Below, piece by piece: positions 1-9,585 of a stretch of DNA of 11,697 nt. The notes below the pieces were generated by a model. That model made no database searches and was not told the DNA's origin. It worked only from the letters and a program-made list of their open reading frames with translations. The DNA is from Treponema sp. (GTDB lineage: Bacteria > Spirochaetota > Spirochaetia > Treponematales > Breznakiellaceae): the NCBI GenBank assembly GCA_009786675.1, contig WQRP01000043.1, positions 1-11,697 of the forward strand. Reading direction: 5' to 3'. The stretch's first letter is position 1. The number at the start of each line of letters is the position of its first letter. A program made the translations under genes and the position numbers.

Positions 1-300
1 GACGACTTCGGACGGCATTATCCAGAACCTGATTTCATCCCCCGTGGAAAGATGCTCGATCTCGTTTCTTGTTACGGTGCCGCCTCGAACTACTGGTCGG
101 TAAAACTGTTCGTCCGTCCAATGGGTTTCGGCATACACATTCCGATTGACCTGCGCGTGAATTCTTAACACGGCGTTTCCATCGGTTATTGTTATCCGTG
201 CTCCGCCCCCCAAGCTTCTCGTACCTGGGCGACCCGTGTGCAGACAGGAAATGGGCAGCAACGCAAAAACGACAACGACAAAAAATCTTATCAAAAACAT
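1..300 (-). CDS. Lipoprotein of unknown family, 3' end cut off by the window edge
   Basis: I translated this frame by hand; it is open for 100 codons from an ATG at 300 to the window edge. The N-terminus MFLIRFFVVVVFALLPISC has a short basic start, a Val/Leu/Phe-rich core and a Cys at residue 19 preceded by LPIS. Leu at -4 with a relaxed -3 position suits spirochaete lipoboxes, so I infer an exported lipoprotein. The mature part is polar, with beta-like stretches (ARITITD, GNAVLRIHAQVN, GGTVTRNE) and a WTDEQFYRP segment. I do not recognise the family. The ATG lies one base after the ptsI stop, and the G-run at the end of ptsI can serve as its ribosome site, so it is very probably translated from the glycerol/DHA operon transcript. 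A substrate-related or signalling role in the envelope is only a guess. Confidence 0.72.
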   Translation of the reverse strand, partial: MFLIRFFVVVVFALLPISCLHTGRPGTRSLGGGARITITDGNAVLRIHAQVNRNVYAETHWTDEQFYRPVVRGGTVTRNEIEHLSTGDEIRFWIMPSEVV

Positions 301-301
301 T

Positions 302-1933
302 TCACCCCCCGATCCGCATTTCCCGAATCAGCTTTCGCAACGGTAGCACCATTGGGGGAGGAACGGAAAATTCGTCAATACCCATTTTGATAAAATCCTT
401 GGTGAGCTCCATGTCGGCGGCAAGGTTTCCGCAGATGCCTACGGGAATGCCCGTCTGCTTCGCGTTTCTTGCCGTTAGCTCCACCAGCTTTAATATCGCA
501 GGGTGGTGGGTATCGGTAAAACGGCTAAGGGCACTGTTCTGCCTGTCCACGGCAAGAGTGTACTGGGTCAGGTCGTTTGTCCCGATGCTGAAAAAATCCG
601 ATTCCTTTGCCAGTTCGTCGCTAATAAGCGCGGCGGCCGGAGTTTCGATCATTATCCCTATTGGAACGTTTTCCGAATGGGGAACGCCTTCGGCTTTAAG
701 ATTCGATCTAACCTTGGCCGCGATCTCTTTGGCCTCGCGCAGTTCCCACAACGAGGTTACCATTGGAAACATGATCGACACGTTGCCGTGAGCCGATGCA
801 CGGTAAATCGCCCTAAGCTGGGTGACAAGGATCTCTGGCCGAATAAGGCAAATGCGAATCGCTCTTAATCCCATTGCTGGGTTTTCCTCCTGTGGAAGGC
901 TGAAATAATTGAGCCGCTTGTCCAGGCCTATGTCGAGGGTTCGGATAGTCACCCTGCGTCCTTTCATTTTTTCCGCGACTTTTCTGTAGGCGACGTACTG
1001 GTGTTCCTCCGAGGGAAAATCCTTTAAGCCCATGAAAAGGAATTCGCTACGAAACAAGCCTATGCCCTCGGCGTCGTTTTCCAGCACCACGTCCGTGTCG
1101 GAAGGACTGCCGATATTTGCAAACAATTTTATGCTTAGGCCGTCCAGCGTTTTGCTTGGAAGTCCGATTAGCGCGGCAAACGCGGTCTTTTTTTGTTTTT
1201 CCTCGTTATGGCGTTTGGCCCATTCTCTTGCCGTGTCCCTGTCCGGTTCAAGGTACATCACGGCCCCGTACCCGTCAACTATGGCCTCCTTGCCGTGGCA
1301 GCTTTCATGAATGGTTGCGCCAAGGGACGCCACTGCCGGAATGCCCATGTTGCGGGCAAAAATCGAGGTGTGCGAATCGGCCGATCCGCTCGAGGTAACG
1401 AAGGCAAGCACCAAAGCCCTGTCCAACTGGACGGCCTCGCTTGGGTAGAGGTCGTCCGCCACCACGATCACCGGTTTTTCCGTGCGAAAGACAAAACCGG
1501 AATACCCCTGCAGGATGTTCAACAGCCGGCTCGAAATATCCCAGACGTCCGCGGCCTGGGACTTCATGTGCTCGTTGTCCATGTCCAAAAACATTTTCGC
1601 AAAGGTTTCCGCGGTTTTCCAAACGGCGTATTCGGCGTTTACTTTTTCTTTGTTAATGATATCCGTTATCGAATCGCGGTAGTCAAGATCGGTCAGCATC
1701 ATCGAATGGATGTCGAAAAGATCGGCTTCCTTATCGCCCATTTTCTCAAGGGCGATTCCTTGAACCGCCCCCAATTGCCGGACGGCTTCCTGTATTGCCT
1801 GTTCCACGCGGTCGGTCTCTTTCTGGACGTCGTAAATGGAATGGGGGCCAATATCCGCCTTTCGCCTTTTTAGGTAATAGACGGTGCCTATCGCTATTCC
1901 GACGCTTGCCTTCTGTCCCTTAAACATTTTCAT
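302..1933 (-). CDS. ptsI: PTS enzyme I (phosphoenolpyruvate-protein phosphotransferase)
   Basis: This cytoplasmic enzyme autophosphorylates from PEP and passes the phosphoryl group to HPr. With the start at 1933 it has 543 residues. The phosphohistidine is His188 in SADSHTSIFAR (E. coli His189), and the linker GIPAVASLGA follows it. The PEP-binding barrel shows GIGLFRSEFLFM (Arg295), RTLDIGLDK, ENPAMGLRAIR, IGIMIETPAAAL, FFSIGTNDLTQYTLAVDR and GICGN with Cys501 (E. coli Cys502). I chose the ATG at 1933 because a GGGG core sits 6 bases upstream and MKMFKGQ aligns with usual EI starts; an in-frame ATG at 1945, three bases after the ptsH stop, is the alternative. The protein ends soon after the DEFSVPPP motif, roughly 35 residues earlier than E. 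coli EI. The usual GG of DIGGDK is GL, and GE of GMCGE is GN. It is last-but-one in the glpK-dhaKLM-ptsH operon, so its main partner is probably the HPr next door. Identity is certain; whether it also serves other PTS proteins is not shown. Confidence 0.96.
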   Translation of the reverse strand: MKMFKGQKASVGIAIGTVYYLKRRKADIGPHSIYDVQKETDRVEQAIQEAVRQLGAVQGIALEKMGDKEADLFDIHSMMLTDLDYRDSITDIINKEKVNAEYAVWKTAETFAKMFLDMDNEHMKSQAADVWDISSRLLNILQGYSGFVFRTEKPVIVVADDLYPSEAVQLDRALVLAFVTSSGSADSHTSIFARNMGIPAVASLGATIHESCHGKEAIVDGYGAVMYLEPDRDTAREWAKRHNEEKQKKTAFAALIGLPSKTLDGLSIKLFANIGSPSDTDVVLENDAEGIGLFRSEFLFMGLKDFPSEEHQYVAYRKVAEKMKGRRVTIRTLDIGLDKRLNYFSLPQEENPAMGLRAIRICLIRPEILVTQLRAIYRASAHGNVSIMFPMVTSLWELREAKEIAAKVRSNLKAEGVPHSENVPIGIMIETPAAALISDELAKESDFFSIGTNDLTQYTLAVDRQNSALSRFTDTHHPAILKLVELTARNAKQTGIPVGICGNLAADMELTKDFIKMGIDEFSVPPPMVLPLRKLIREMRIGG

Positions 1934-1948
1934 GTTTTGCCCCATCGG

Positions 1949-2206
1949 CTACAGCGTGGAGGTGCAGTAGCCCTTTAGCTCTTCCGCGACTTTGGTCTCG
2001 TTGTCACCCTCCACGGTTATGACAATCTTTTCGCCCCGACCTACCTGAAGATTTATTACGGAAAACAAGCGTTTCGCGTCCACTTTTTTGCTACCCTTGG
2101 TAACAGTTATTTTTTCCGCATAACCCTGCGCCTTTTTTACGAAGCCCCCGGCGGGCCTCGCGTGCATACCCTCGTCTATCGTCAGCGTGTGGTTAAACTC
2201 GATCAT
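1949..2206 (-). CDS. ptsH: HPr-family phosphocarrier protein lacking Ser46
   Basis: This is an 85-residue HPr, the usual length. It relays phosphate from EI to an EIIA-type acceptor, here most likely DhaM. The active-site motif GMHARPAG carries His15 and Arg17 at the standard positions. The segment VDAKRLFSVINLQVG aligns without gaps to the canonical region around Ser46, and residue 46 is Arg, so HPr kinase could not phosphorylate the usual site. A Ser does occur at 49, where Gly is common. The gene begins 45 bases after dhaM, with a modest ribosome site (AAAAAGGCGAG), and ends three bases before the outer possible ptsI start. The context argues for an HPr specialised in dihydroxyacetone phosphorylation rather than carbon-catabolite signalling. 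That specialisation is inferred; a general HPr elsewhere in the genome cannot be excluded. Confidence 0.95.
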   Translation of the reverse strand: MIEFNHTLTIDEGMHARPAGGFVKKAQGYAEKITVTKGSKKVDAKRLFSVINLQVGRGEKIVITVEGDNETKVAEELKGYCTSTL

Positions 2207-2251
2207 GTCTCGCCTTTTTCAAAAACATTTTTGTACCTCTTGGTTGCCCGG

Positions 2252-2638
2252 TTAGTCCTTTGGCAGAAGATATTCCTGCAACTGAAACAGTATTTCCTTG
2301 GCGTTCTGATTCGCGGCTATGGCTATTGCCGCGATCAGCGCGCCTTCCACCAGGGCCGCGTCGCTCAGGAAAACATTCTCGCGCAGACTGTCGTCCAGCG
2401 CCTCCCTTGCCATTTGTCCGGTCAGCCTTGCGGATCCAATGTCCGCAAGAACTATTACCTCGCCCTGTTCGGCGGCTTTTTTCATTTCCGCAAGGGTGCG
2501 GTCGTAATCGGTGCCGAAGGTTCCTGTTTTGGTTCCGCCAATCGCTATGATGCAGTTTTCCCCGGTCATCTGAAGGGCAAACTCCTTTGCCCCCTCGGCT
2601 ATCTTCGGGCTGTGCGACAAGATCAAAAGTGAAGTCAT
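2252..2638 (-). CDS. dhaM: DhaM, EIIA(Man)-type phosphocarrier subunit of PTS-dependent dihydroxyacetone kinase
   Basis: This 128-residue cytoplasmic protein receives phosphate from HPr and rephosphorylates ADP bound on DhaL. It begins MTSLLILSHSPKIAEG; His9 is the expected phosphorylation site of this PTS EIIA(Man) fold. The motifs IAIGGTKTGTFGTDYD and VIVLADIGSARLTGQMA are typical of DhaM. The length is a single EIIA domain, as in Lactococcus, whereas E. coli DhaM is a fusion with HPr-like and EI-like domains. Here those partners are the next two separate genes. The start at 2638 overlaps the dhaL stop (ATGA) and has AGAGGAGG 10 bases upstream. The longer reading frame starting at 2674 is rejected because its extra 12 residues lie over dhaL and lack family similarity. 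Confidence 0.94.
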   Translation of the reverse strand: MTSLLILSHSPKIAEGAKEFALQMTGENCIIAIGGTKTGTFGTDYDRTLAEMKKAAEQGEVIVLADIGSARLTGQMAREALDDSLRENVFLSDAALVEGALIAAIAIAANQNAKEILFQLQEYLLPKD

Positions 2639-3281
2639 GGCCGGCAATCCTCCTCTTTTAGCAGGGAATTGCAAATCGTCCGGATCATTAGGTAGCTCGA
2701 CGCGGCGCCAGGATCGACGTGGCCGATACTGCGCTCGCCAAGGTACGAGGCTCTTCCTTTTTTGGCAACGATGTCTTTGGTTTTTTCCAGGCAGTCCGCG
2801 GCGACTCTTTCGGCGTTGGCGAACGCGTTCCTGGCGGAAAGACCCGCGGCACAGTCCCTTTCAAGGGATTCCGCCGCCGGAAGCAACACGTCGATCATGG
2901 TTTTGTCGCCCGGCTCGGCGTTGCCCCTGGATTGTATGGCAAGAACCCCTTCCTTAAAAAGCGGGACGAAACCATGCAGGTCTATCTCCGTCAGGCCTTT
3001 CGCCGCCGTGGATGCCTTTAGGAACATGCTGCCGTACAGCGGGCCCGCCGCGCCGCCAACGTTGGAGATTAGGGCCATCGCGACCGTCTTGAGCAAGTCG
3101 CCCATGTCGGTTCCGGGCGTTTCCTTTAGCTTCTGCAGGACGGCCCCAAAGCCCCTGGCCATGTTGAACCCGTGGTCCCCGTCGCCGATTGCCTGATCCA
3201 GATCGCTTAGGTATAGTTTCTGTTCCTCCATCACCGTGGCAATGTCGCGGATAATGGAACGCATCTTGTCAGTGCTTACGA

Positions 3282-3285
<4 letters not shown>
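2635..3285 (-). CDS. dhaL: DhaL, ADP-binding subunit of dihydroxyacetone kinase
   Basis: This 216-residue all-helical subunit holds ADP as a permanent cofactor, is rephosphorylated by DhaM and transfers phosphate to dihydroxyacetone on DhaK. The Mg-binding motif LDQAIGDGDHG places Asp at 30, 35 and 37, the same numbering as E. coli DhaL. NVGGAAGPLYGSMF lies in the nucleotide-binding middle, and the C-terminal RASYLGERSIGHVDPGA signature is intact. I set the start at 3285 because GGAGGG (3296-3301) lies 10 bases upstream and this ATG overlaps the dhaK stop as ATGA. Two earlier in-frame ATGs (3303 and 3291) lie upstream of, or too close to, that ribosome site. It sits between dhaK and dhaM with overlaps on both sides, so the three subunits are probably made in matched amounts. 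Confidence 0.95.
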
Positions 3286-5809
<2,524 letters not shown>

Positions 5810-5817
5810 CTATCCAA

Positions 5818-5846
5818 ATTGTCCCATGGGTTTTTGGGTGTGTCAA
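5818..5846 (-). promoter_or_regulatory. Sigma-70-like promoter of the glpK-dhaKLM-ptsHI operon
   Basis: Read on the minus strand, a perfect TTGACA (5841-5846) is followed by a 17-base spacer and GACAAT (5818-5823, four of six bases of the -10 consensus). The -10 lies about 30 bases before the glpK ATG. The spacer contains the palindrome CCCATGGG (5823-5830), which could bind a regulator, though eight bases is short evidence. No catabolite-responsive element or riboswitch is recognisable. Confidence 0.65.
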
Positions 5847-5872
5847 GTTTTTGCCGTCGCTTCAGTCCAGGG

Positions 5873-5897
5873 AAAAAAAGCAGGTATCCTAAAACCT
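5873..5897 (-). terminator. Weak possible terminator after the CsgG-like lipoprotein gene
   Basis: On the minus strand, AGGT and ACCT can pair across an 8-base loop, overlapping the stop codon of the lipoprotein gene, and seven T follow (5873-5879). The stem is only about 4 pairs, so this is tentative. Its position would separate the envelope gene pair from the glpK promoter just downstream. Confidence 0.28.
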
Positions 5898-7220
5898 CCA
5901 GGCAACTCCCGTGCCGCTTTGCATTCTGACCGTGCCCGTCTCGATGTCCAGCACGCGGACCTGCAGGCGGCGCGCGGCCCCGGCCCCCGTGACGGCCACG
6001 GCGATAATCGTCTCCGCCCCGGCCATGTTGCCGATGCTTATAAAATCGTCGTCGTTTATGCTGCCGTCCAGGTGCAGGTTCTGCTCGGTCGCGATCAGAT
6101 CGATAAGCCCGCGCTCGACGACGGTAAAGCCCAGCCTAAGAAAGTCCGAAACCATGTTGTCGATGACGTCGTTTACCAGGGCATGATCGGCCGCCGCGTT
6201 GTTGTGGATCCACACCCTGGATCCGTCCCCAATGACGCTTCTTGCCTCGACAATCGCGTGGGCGGCGACCCTTTCGGCCGGGGTCTGGGTGGCGTCGAGC
6301 GCCTCGAGGCCCAGCAGTTCCGCGGCCTCCCTGTTGAGCAGGGCCAGTTGCTGGCTAACCCTGGGCGCCCTTGTCGCCTCGAAAACCTGCTCCATAAAGA
6401 AAATACCGCCTTCCACGTCCCCGATCGCCTCGTACAAAATGGCCGCGTTTATCGCCGCCGGGATGCTCCTGTGGTCGTTCCAGATCGAGACGTAGGCGTC
6501 GCGCGCCCCCAGGTAGTCGCCGGCCCGCCTTCTTTGATCCGCCCCGTTCATAAGCGGGCGCAGGGCCCTGTCCGGCTCCCTTTCCATGACGCGGGTAACC
6601 CTGATGGTATGCGGGGCGACGTCCCTGTGGAAATGGGAAAGCTGGCTCGTGATAATCCTGGAGGCAAGCGCCACCTCGCTAGGAAGGGCGTTCCTGTCCT
6701 CGCTGCTGGCGCTGGTACGCCCCGACCTTCTTACCGGCCCCACGATGGTCCCGTCCCGCGCCCGCGCGAAGTAATACTCGAACGCGACCTCGACTTCCCG
6801 CGTGTGCTCGGTAAAGGTTTCGACCACGGTTGTGTCGCCCCTGCGGATCCGCCGCTCCCTTTGCCTGGACGTCGTGCTTGATGCGTAGTGCGTCAGCCGC
6901 CCCCCGAAAAGGGCGTCCACGTAGGGCTCGATGCTCCCGCCCCTTCTTTGGACGGCCTGGACCGTGCCGTGGCTTACCAGGGTAAAGGCGCCCGTCCCCT
7001 GGATCCTGCCGGTTACCTCGCTGGTAAGATGCCCGGCTATCTGGTTGGCGACCGAGCCGCCGACGGTGGTCGTGAACGGCACAATGGCGATGCGCTGGAC
7101 GCCGGCCGTGTCCATGTTCGGCGCCCTTGGCGCCTCGAACCTGACCCGGGTGGCGCAACCGGCCAGAACAAAAACCGCCAGCACAAAAAGCGGCGCGGCC
7201 TTCCATAGTTTTGTTGACAT
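5889..7220 (-). CDS. Lipoprotein with two CsgG/TolB-like domains and a TPR-like middle
   Basis: This is a 443-residue predicted envelope lipoprotein. MSTKLWKAAPLFVLAVFVLAGC has a clean lipobox, VLAGC, with Cys22. Residues about 42-215 begin with VQRIAIVPFTTTVGG and resemble the beta-strand plus helix start of CsgG/LpoB/TolB-N-like domains; they end with HTIRVTRVMERE. Residues about 226-300 (ADQRRRAGDYLGARDAYVS, AAINAAILYEAIGDVEGGIFFME) look like one to two TPR helix pairs. Residues about 325-443 again match CsgG/LpoB-like patterns: FLRLGFTVVERGLIDLIATE, GSINDDDFISIGNMAGAETIIAVAV, then VRVLDIETGTVRMQSGTG. The order domain-TPR-domain is like some large Bacteroidota lipoproteins. AAAGGAG lies 8 bases before the ATG. 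It is 39 bases downstream of a small lipoprotein gene, probably co-transcribed with it. The molecular function is unknown; such domains occur in secretion pores and in cell-wall synthase activators. Confidence 0.88.
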   Translation of the reverse strand: MSTKLWKAAPLFVLAVFVLAGCATRVRFEAPRAPNMDTAGVQRIAIVPFTTTVGGSVANQIAGHLTSEVTGRIQGTGAFTLVSHGTVQAVQRRGGSIEPYVDALFGGRLTHYASSTTSRQRERRIRRGDTTVVETFTEHTREVEVAFEYYFARARDGTIVGPVRRSGRTSASSEDRNALPSEVALASRIITSQLSHFHRDVAPHTIRVTRVMEREPDRALRPLMNGADQRRRAGDYLGARDAYVSIWNDHRSIPAAINAAILYEAIGDVEGGIFFMEQVFEATRAPRVSQQLALLNREAAELLGLEALDATQTPAERVAAHAIVEARSVIGDGSRVWIHNNAAADHALVNDVIDNMVSDFLRLGFTVVERGLIDLIATEQNLHLDGSINDDDFISIGNMAGAETIIAVAVTGAGAARRLQVRVLDIETGTVRMQSGTGVAWRF

Positions 7221-7259
7221 AGCGGTTCTCCTTTAGTATTCCTTTGCCGGTATGGGGCG

Positions 7260-7631
7260 CTATTCGATACGGCGGATCGCCCCCCCGTTGAAGTCAAGCC
7301 TGACGGTGCCGCTCATGTCCCTGAAAGTATAGCCCGTCGCCTGCTGGAGGGGGTACCAAAAATCCATGTGGCCGGGGCTCGGGCAAACCACCCTGACCCT
7401 GTAACCGCCCGAAGGAAGCGAGAACCTTGCGGTACTCCCCGCCCCAACCCCTCCCTGTTCCATTAGGTGGCGCGACACGTCCTGGATCTCGACCGTGACA
7501 AGCCTGTCACATTCTAGGGGGGAACTGTTCGTGACGTATATTGCAACAGGCACCGGCTCCGGCAGGCAGCCGGCCAGGGCAAACGTCAGCGCCAGTATCC
7601 CCGCCGCGCAAAAAGTCTTTATCGTTTTCAT
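7260..7631 (-). CDS. Small lipoprotein, probable beta-sandwich
   Basis: This is a 123-residue predicted lipoprotein of unknown family. Starting at 7631, MKTIKTFCAAGILALTFALAGC is a signal peptide with lipobox ALAGC and Cys22. The mature part runs PEPVPVAIYVTNSSP, LVTVEIQDVS, STARFSLPSGGYRVRVVC and GTVRLDFNGG, alternating strands like small Ig- or PEGA-like folds that display a loop on the cell surface. Two mature cysteines (in LECDR and VVCPS) might pair. GGAGGAG lies about 8 bases before the 7631 ATG, so I prefer it over an ATG eight codons upstream. It precedes the 443-residue lipoprotein gene on the same strand with a 39-base gap and has a candidate promoter 70-100 bases ahead. No function can be assigned. 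Confidence 0.83.
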   Translation of the reverse strand: MKTIKTFCAAGILALTFALAGCLPEPVPVAIYVTNSSPLECDRLVTVEIQDVSRHLMEQGGVGAGSTARFSLPSGGYRVRVVCPSPGHMDFWYPLQQATGYTFRDMSGTVRLDFNGGAIRRIE

Positions 7632-7704
7632 TCCGCCGCTCCTCCGTATGGACACACCCTGGACGCGCGATTTTCGCCAAGCCCCAAAGGTTCTTCTATA
7701 GTTA

Positions 7705-7733
7705 TGTATACATCACCTGCCGCGAACTTGCAA
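7705..7733 (-). promoter_or_regulatory. Candidate promoter for the two-lipoprotein unit
   Basis: On the minus strand, TTGCAA (7728-7733) and TATACA (7705-7710) are separated by exactly 17 bases, in an AT-richer pocket of the 128-base gap between the CHASE2-like gene and the small lipoprotein gene. Each hexamer matches consensus at four or more positions. The leader to the ATG at 7631 would be about 67 bases. Nothing else was recognised in this gap. Confidence 0.45.
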
Positions 7734-7759
7734 TATCCATGGACGGGGTTTTCGCTATT

Positions 7760-9556
7760 CTACGGAAGCTGGGAAGGCCGCTTGCCCCGCCGCTCGGCGG
7801 GAAGGGGTTTGGGGGTTTGCTCGCCGAAGAAAAATTCCGCCCATTGTTCCTTCGCGATTGTCTCCCTGTGGAAACGCGCCAGCCTGGAATACGTTATGCC
7901 CAGCCTGGAAACGGAAAGGAACAGCGTCCCCCCCAGGACGGCCGCCCCGGGTATCAGGGGATCGATCCAGTGGCCCGAAACTATAAAGGCGATTCCGAAG
8001 GCGGCAAAGCACAAAAGGCTTCCCGCAAGCCCCAGGGCAAGGATTGCCTTGGATCCAAGCGCGTAGGCAAGGGTAAGCGCCGCCAGGGCCGCGGCCAGGG
8101 GCCAGATTATGGTGCTCCGACCTTGCCCCGGCGAAACGTTCCGCCCGGTGAGCATGGCGTTGGCGAACAGAGCGGACGATCCAGGCTCCTCCCCGGGCCC
8201 CATTATGCAGAAGGCGGCCACCAGCTTTCCGGCCAGGCCCTCCCTTTGCCTTACGAGCTCGCGGTGCGCCTCGCGCATGGCGACGAAGCTTCGCATAACG
8301 GTGTTTCGCCTGTTCCGCAGGGCGTCAATCTCCCCCTCGCCGAGCCCTTCCTCGGTCATTATGGCTATCAGCACCTCGTAGCCGTTCACAATAATCATTT
8401 CGGAGGGGCCGTACAGGAACTCGTCCAGGCTGCCGACGTAGTCGTCGCGGGCGGCGATCCAGGCGGCCCTGGCTTCCGCGCCCGGGGATTCCAGCATACG
8501 TTCCCTTAGGCTTTCGGCGTGCTCGAAAAGGATTAGGGGGATGCGCTCCGGCCTTACCTCGGCGTACAGGCCGTGGTTCCAGGCGTCCCGCAGAAGGCGC
8601 GCCATCGTCCTGTCCGCGCGGTCGTATTCCAGGAAAACGTCCAGACCCACGCGGCGGAAGCCGCCGCCCCTTCTTGGTTTGTCAAGAAGGACGTTTCCGT
8701 CCCTGTCCAGGGGGAAGCGAAACTCCCCCGATCCCTCGATCCGGTTCACCAGCGCCGTCCCGCCGGGCTCGACGGCGGATTCCGTCCAGCGCCGCCTTAG
8801 CGCGCGGAACGCGATGTGCTCCGCGACGGCGTTCGTCTCCACCGCCGCCGCCGCTGGCCACTGAAAGGGCGCGTTGTCCGGGTCGGGCAGGACCCTTTCC
8901 ACGGGGACGAACGGGGCGACGCGCCTTAGCACCCCGTCACGGTCGGGCCGGGGCTCTGAGTACCAGGGAATTTCCCCTTCCGTCACGGCCCAGGGCTGTG
9001 GGCGCGCCATTATCGCGTTGCCGAAGGCGGCGGCGGCTCCGGCCATCCTGGCCGCCCCTTCCTCCTCCTGGCGCATGGCGGCCGCGTTCAGCCGGTCCCT
9101 GCCCCTTTCCGCGAGCTCGACCAGGCTTTCCACGTAGGCCGGCGATTCCTCCGGCCCGAGCAGGCCGAGCCGGATGGCGTCGAACAGGCTCCGGATGTTC
9201 CTTTCCAGAAGGAAAAACTCGCCGTCGATGCGGTGGACGAATTCGGCGGCGCTTTCGCTCGTGTCCGCCCTGGTCCCCAGGACCGGAACCTCGACGAGCA
9301 GGTCCGACGCGCCCATCTCGCTTAGGGCCATAAGCACGACGAAGACGTCGCCGGGCTCCACGACCTCGCCGGTCTCGATAAGCAGGAGCTGCTGGGAAAC
9401 CGGCGGCGGGGAACGCAGACCCAGGAGGAAATCGTAGGCTCTGCCCAGCCTGGGGCCCGCCAGGGCGTGGTTCATCAGGAAGACAAGCGCGACGGCGACG
9501 AGCCAGGCGCAGGCGAGTAGGGCAACGGACAGTTTTCGGGGGATAAATACCGGCAT
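7760..9556 (-). CDS. CHASE2-like membrane sensor protein without an output domain
   Basis: This 598-residue predicted inner-membrane protein has one N-terminal membrane segment (about 8-28), a large extracytoplasmic part and three closely spaced membrane segments (about 483-501, 503-526, 531-550). That is the topology of CHASE2 sensors. After the first segment, LGRAYDFLLGLRSPPPVSQQLLLIET and ALSEMGASDLLVEVPVL fit the CHASE2 pattern of a short conserved start, a strand-ending acidic residue and an (A/S)GA(K/S)xx(V/L)xD-like strand. The remaining extracytoplasmic region is long and charged, with a Glu/Ala/Arg-rich helical part. After the last segment only about 43 residues follow, basic and Pro-rich, with no cyclase, kinase or GGDEF domain. 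The start at 9556 is preferred because the stretch before it (up to an ATG at 9649) is unlike a signal region and would overrun the divergent gene. The ribosome site (AAGGG, close spacing) is weak. Family assignment is moderate; the ligand is unknown. Confidence 0.8.
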   Translation of the reverse strand: MPVFIPRKLSVALLACAWLVAVALVFLMNHALAGPRLGRAYDFLLGLRSPPPVSQQLLLIETGEVVEPGDVFVVLMALSEMGASDLLVEVPVLGTRADTSESAAEFVHRIDGEFFLLERNIRSLFDAIRLGLLGPEESPAYVESLVELAERGRDRLNAAAMRQEEEGAARMAGAAAAFGNAIMARPQPWAVTEGEIPWYSEPRPDRDGVLRRVAPFVPVERVLPDPDNAPFQWPAAAAVETNAVAEHIAFRALRRRWTESAVEPGGTALVNRIEGSGEFRFPLDRDGNVLLDKPRRGGGFRRVGLDVFLEYDRADRTMARLLRDAWNHGLYAEVRPERIPLILFEHAESLRERMLESPGAEARAAWIAARDDYVGSLDEFLYGPSEMIIVNGYEVLIAIMTEEGLGEGEIDALRNRRNTVMRSFVAMREAHRELVRQREGLAGKLVAAFCIMGPGEEPGSSALFANAMLTGRNVSPGQGRSTIIWPLAAALAALTLAYALGSKAILALGLAGSLLCFAAFGIAFIVSGHWIDPLIPGAAVLGGTLFLSVSRLGITYSRLARFHRETIAKEQWAEFFFGEQTPKPLPAERRGKRPSQLP

Positions 9557-9585
9557 CTGCCCTTTTATTCTCGGCAGGAATTGGT

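Noticed and set aside
7760..7900. The CHASE2-like gene as a frameshifted adenylate cyclase or kinase
   Set aside because: Only about 130 bases separate its stop from the next gene, and that gap holds a promoter-like sequence, so no remnant of a catalytic domain is present.
7541..8509. Plus-strand open frame of 322 codons across the small lipoprotein and CHASE2-like genes
   Set aside because: It crosses a gene boundary and a candidate promoter, and its translation has no recognisable domain, signal or membrane pattern.
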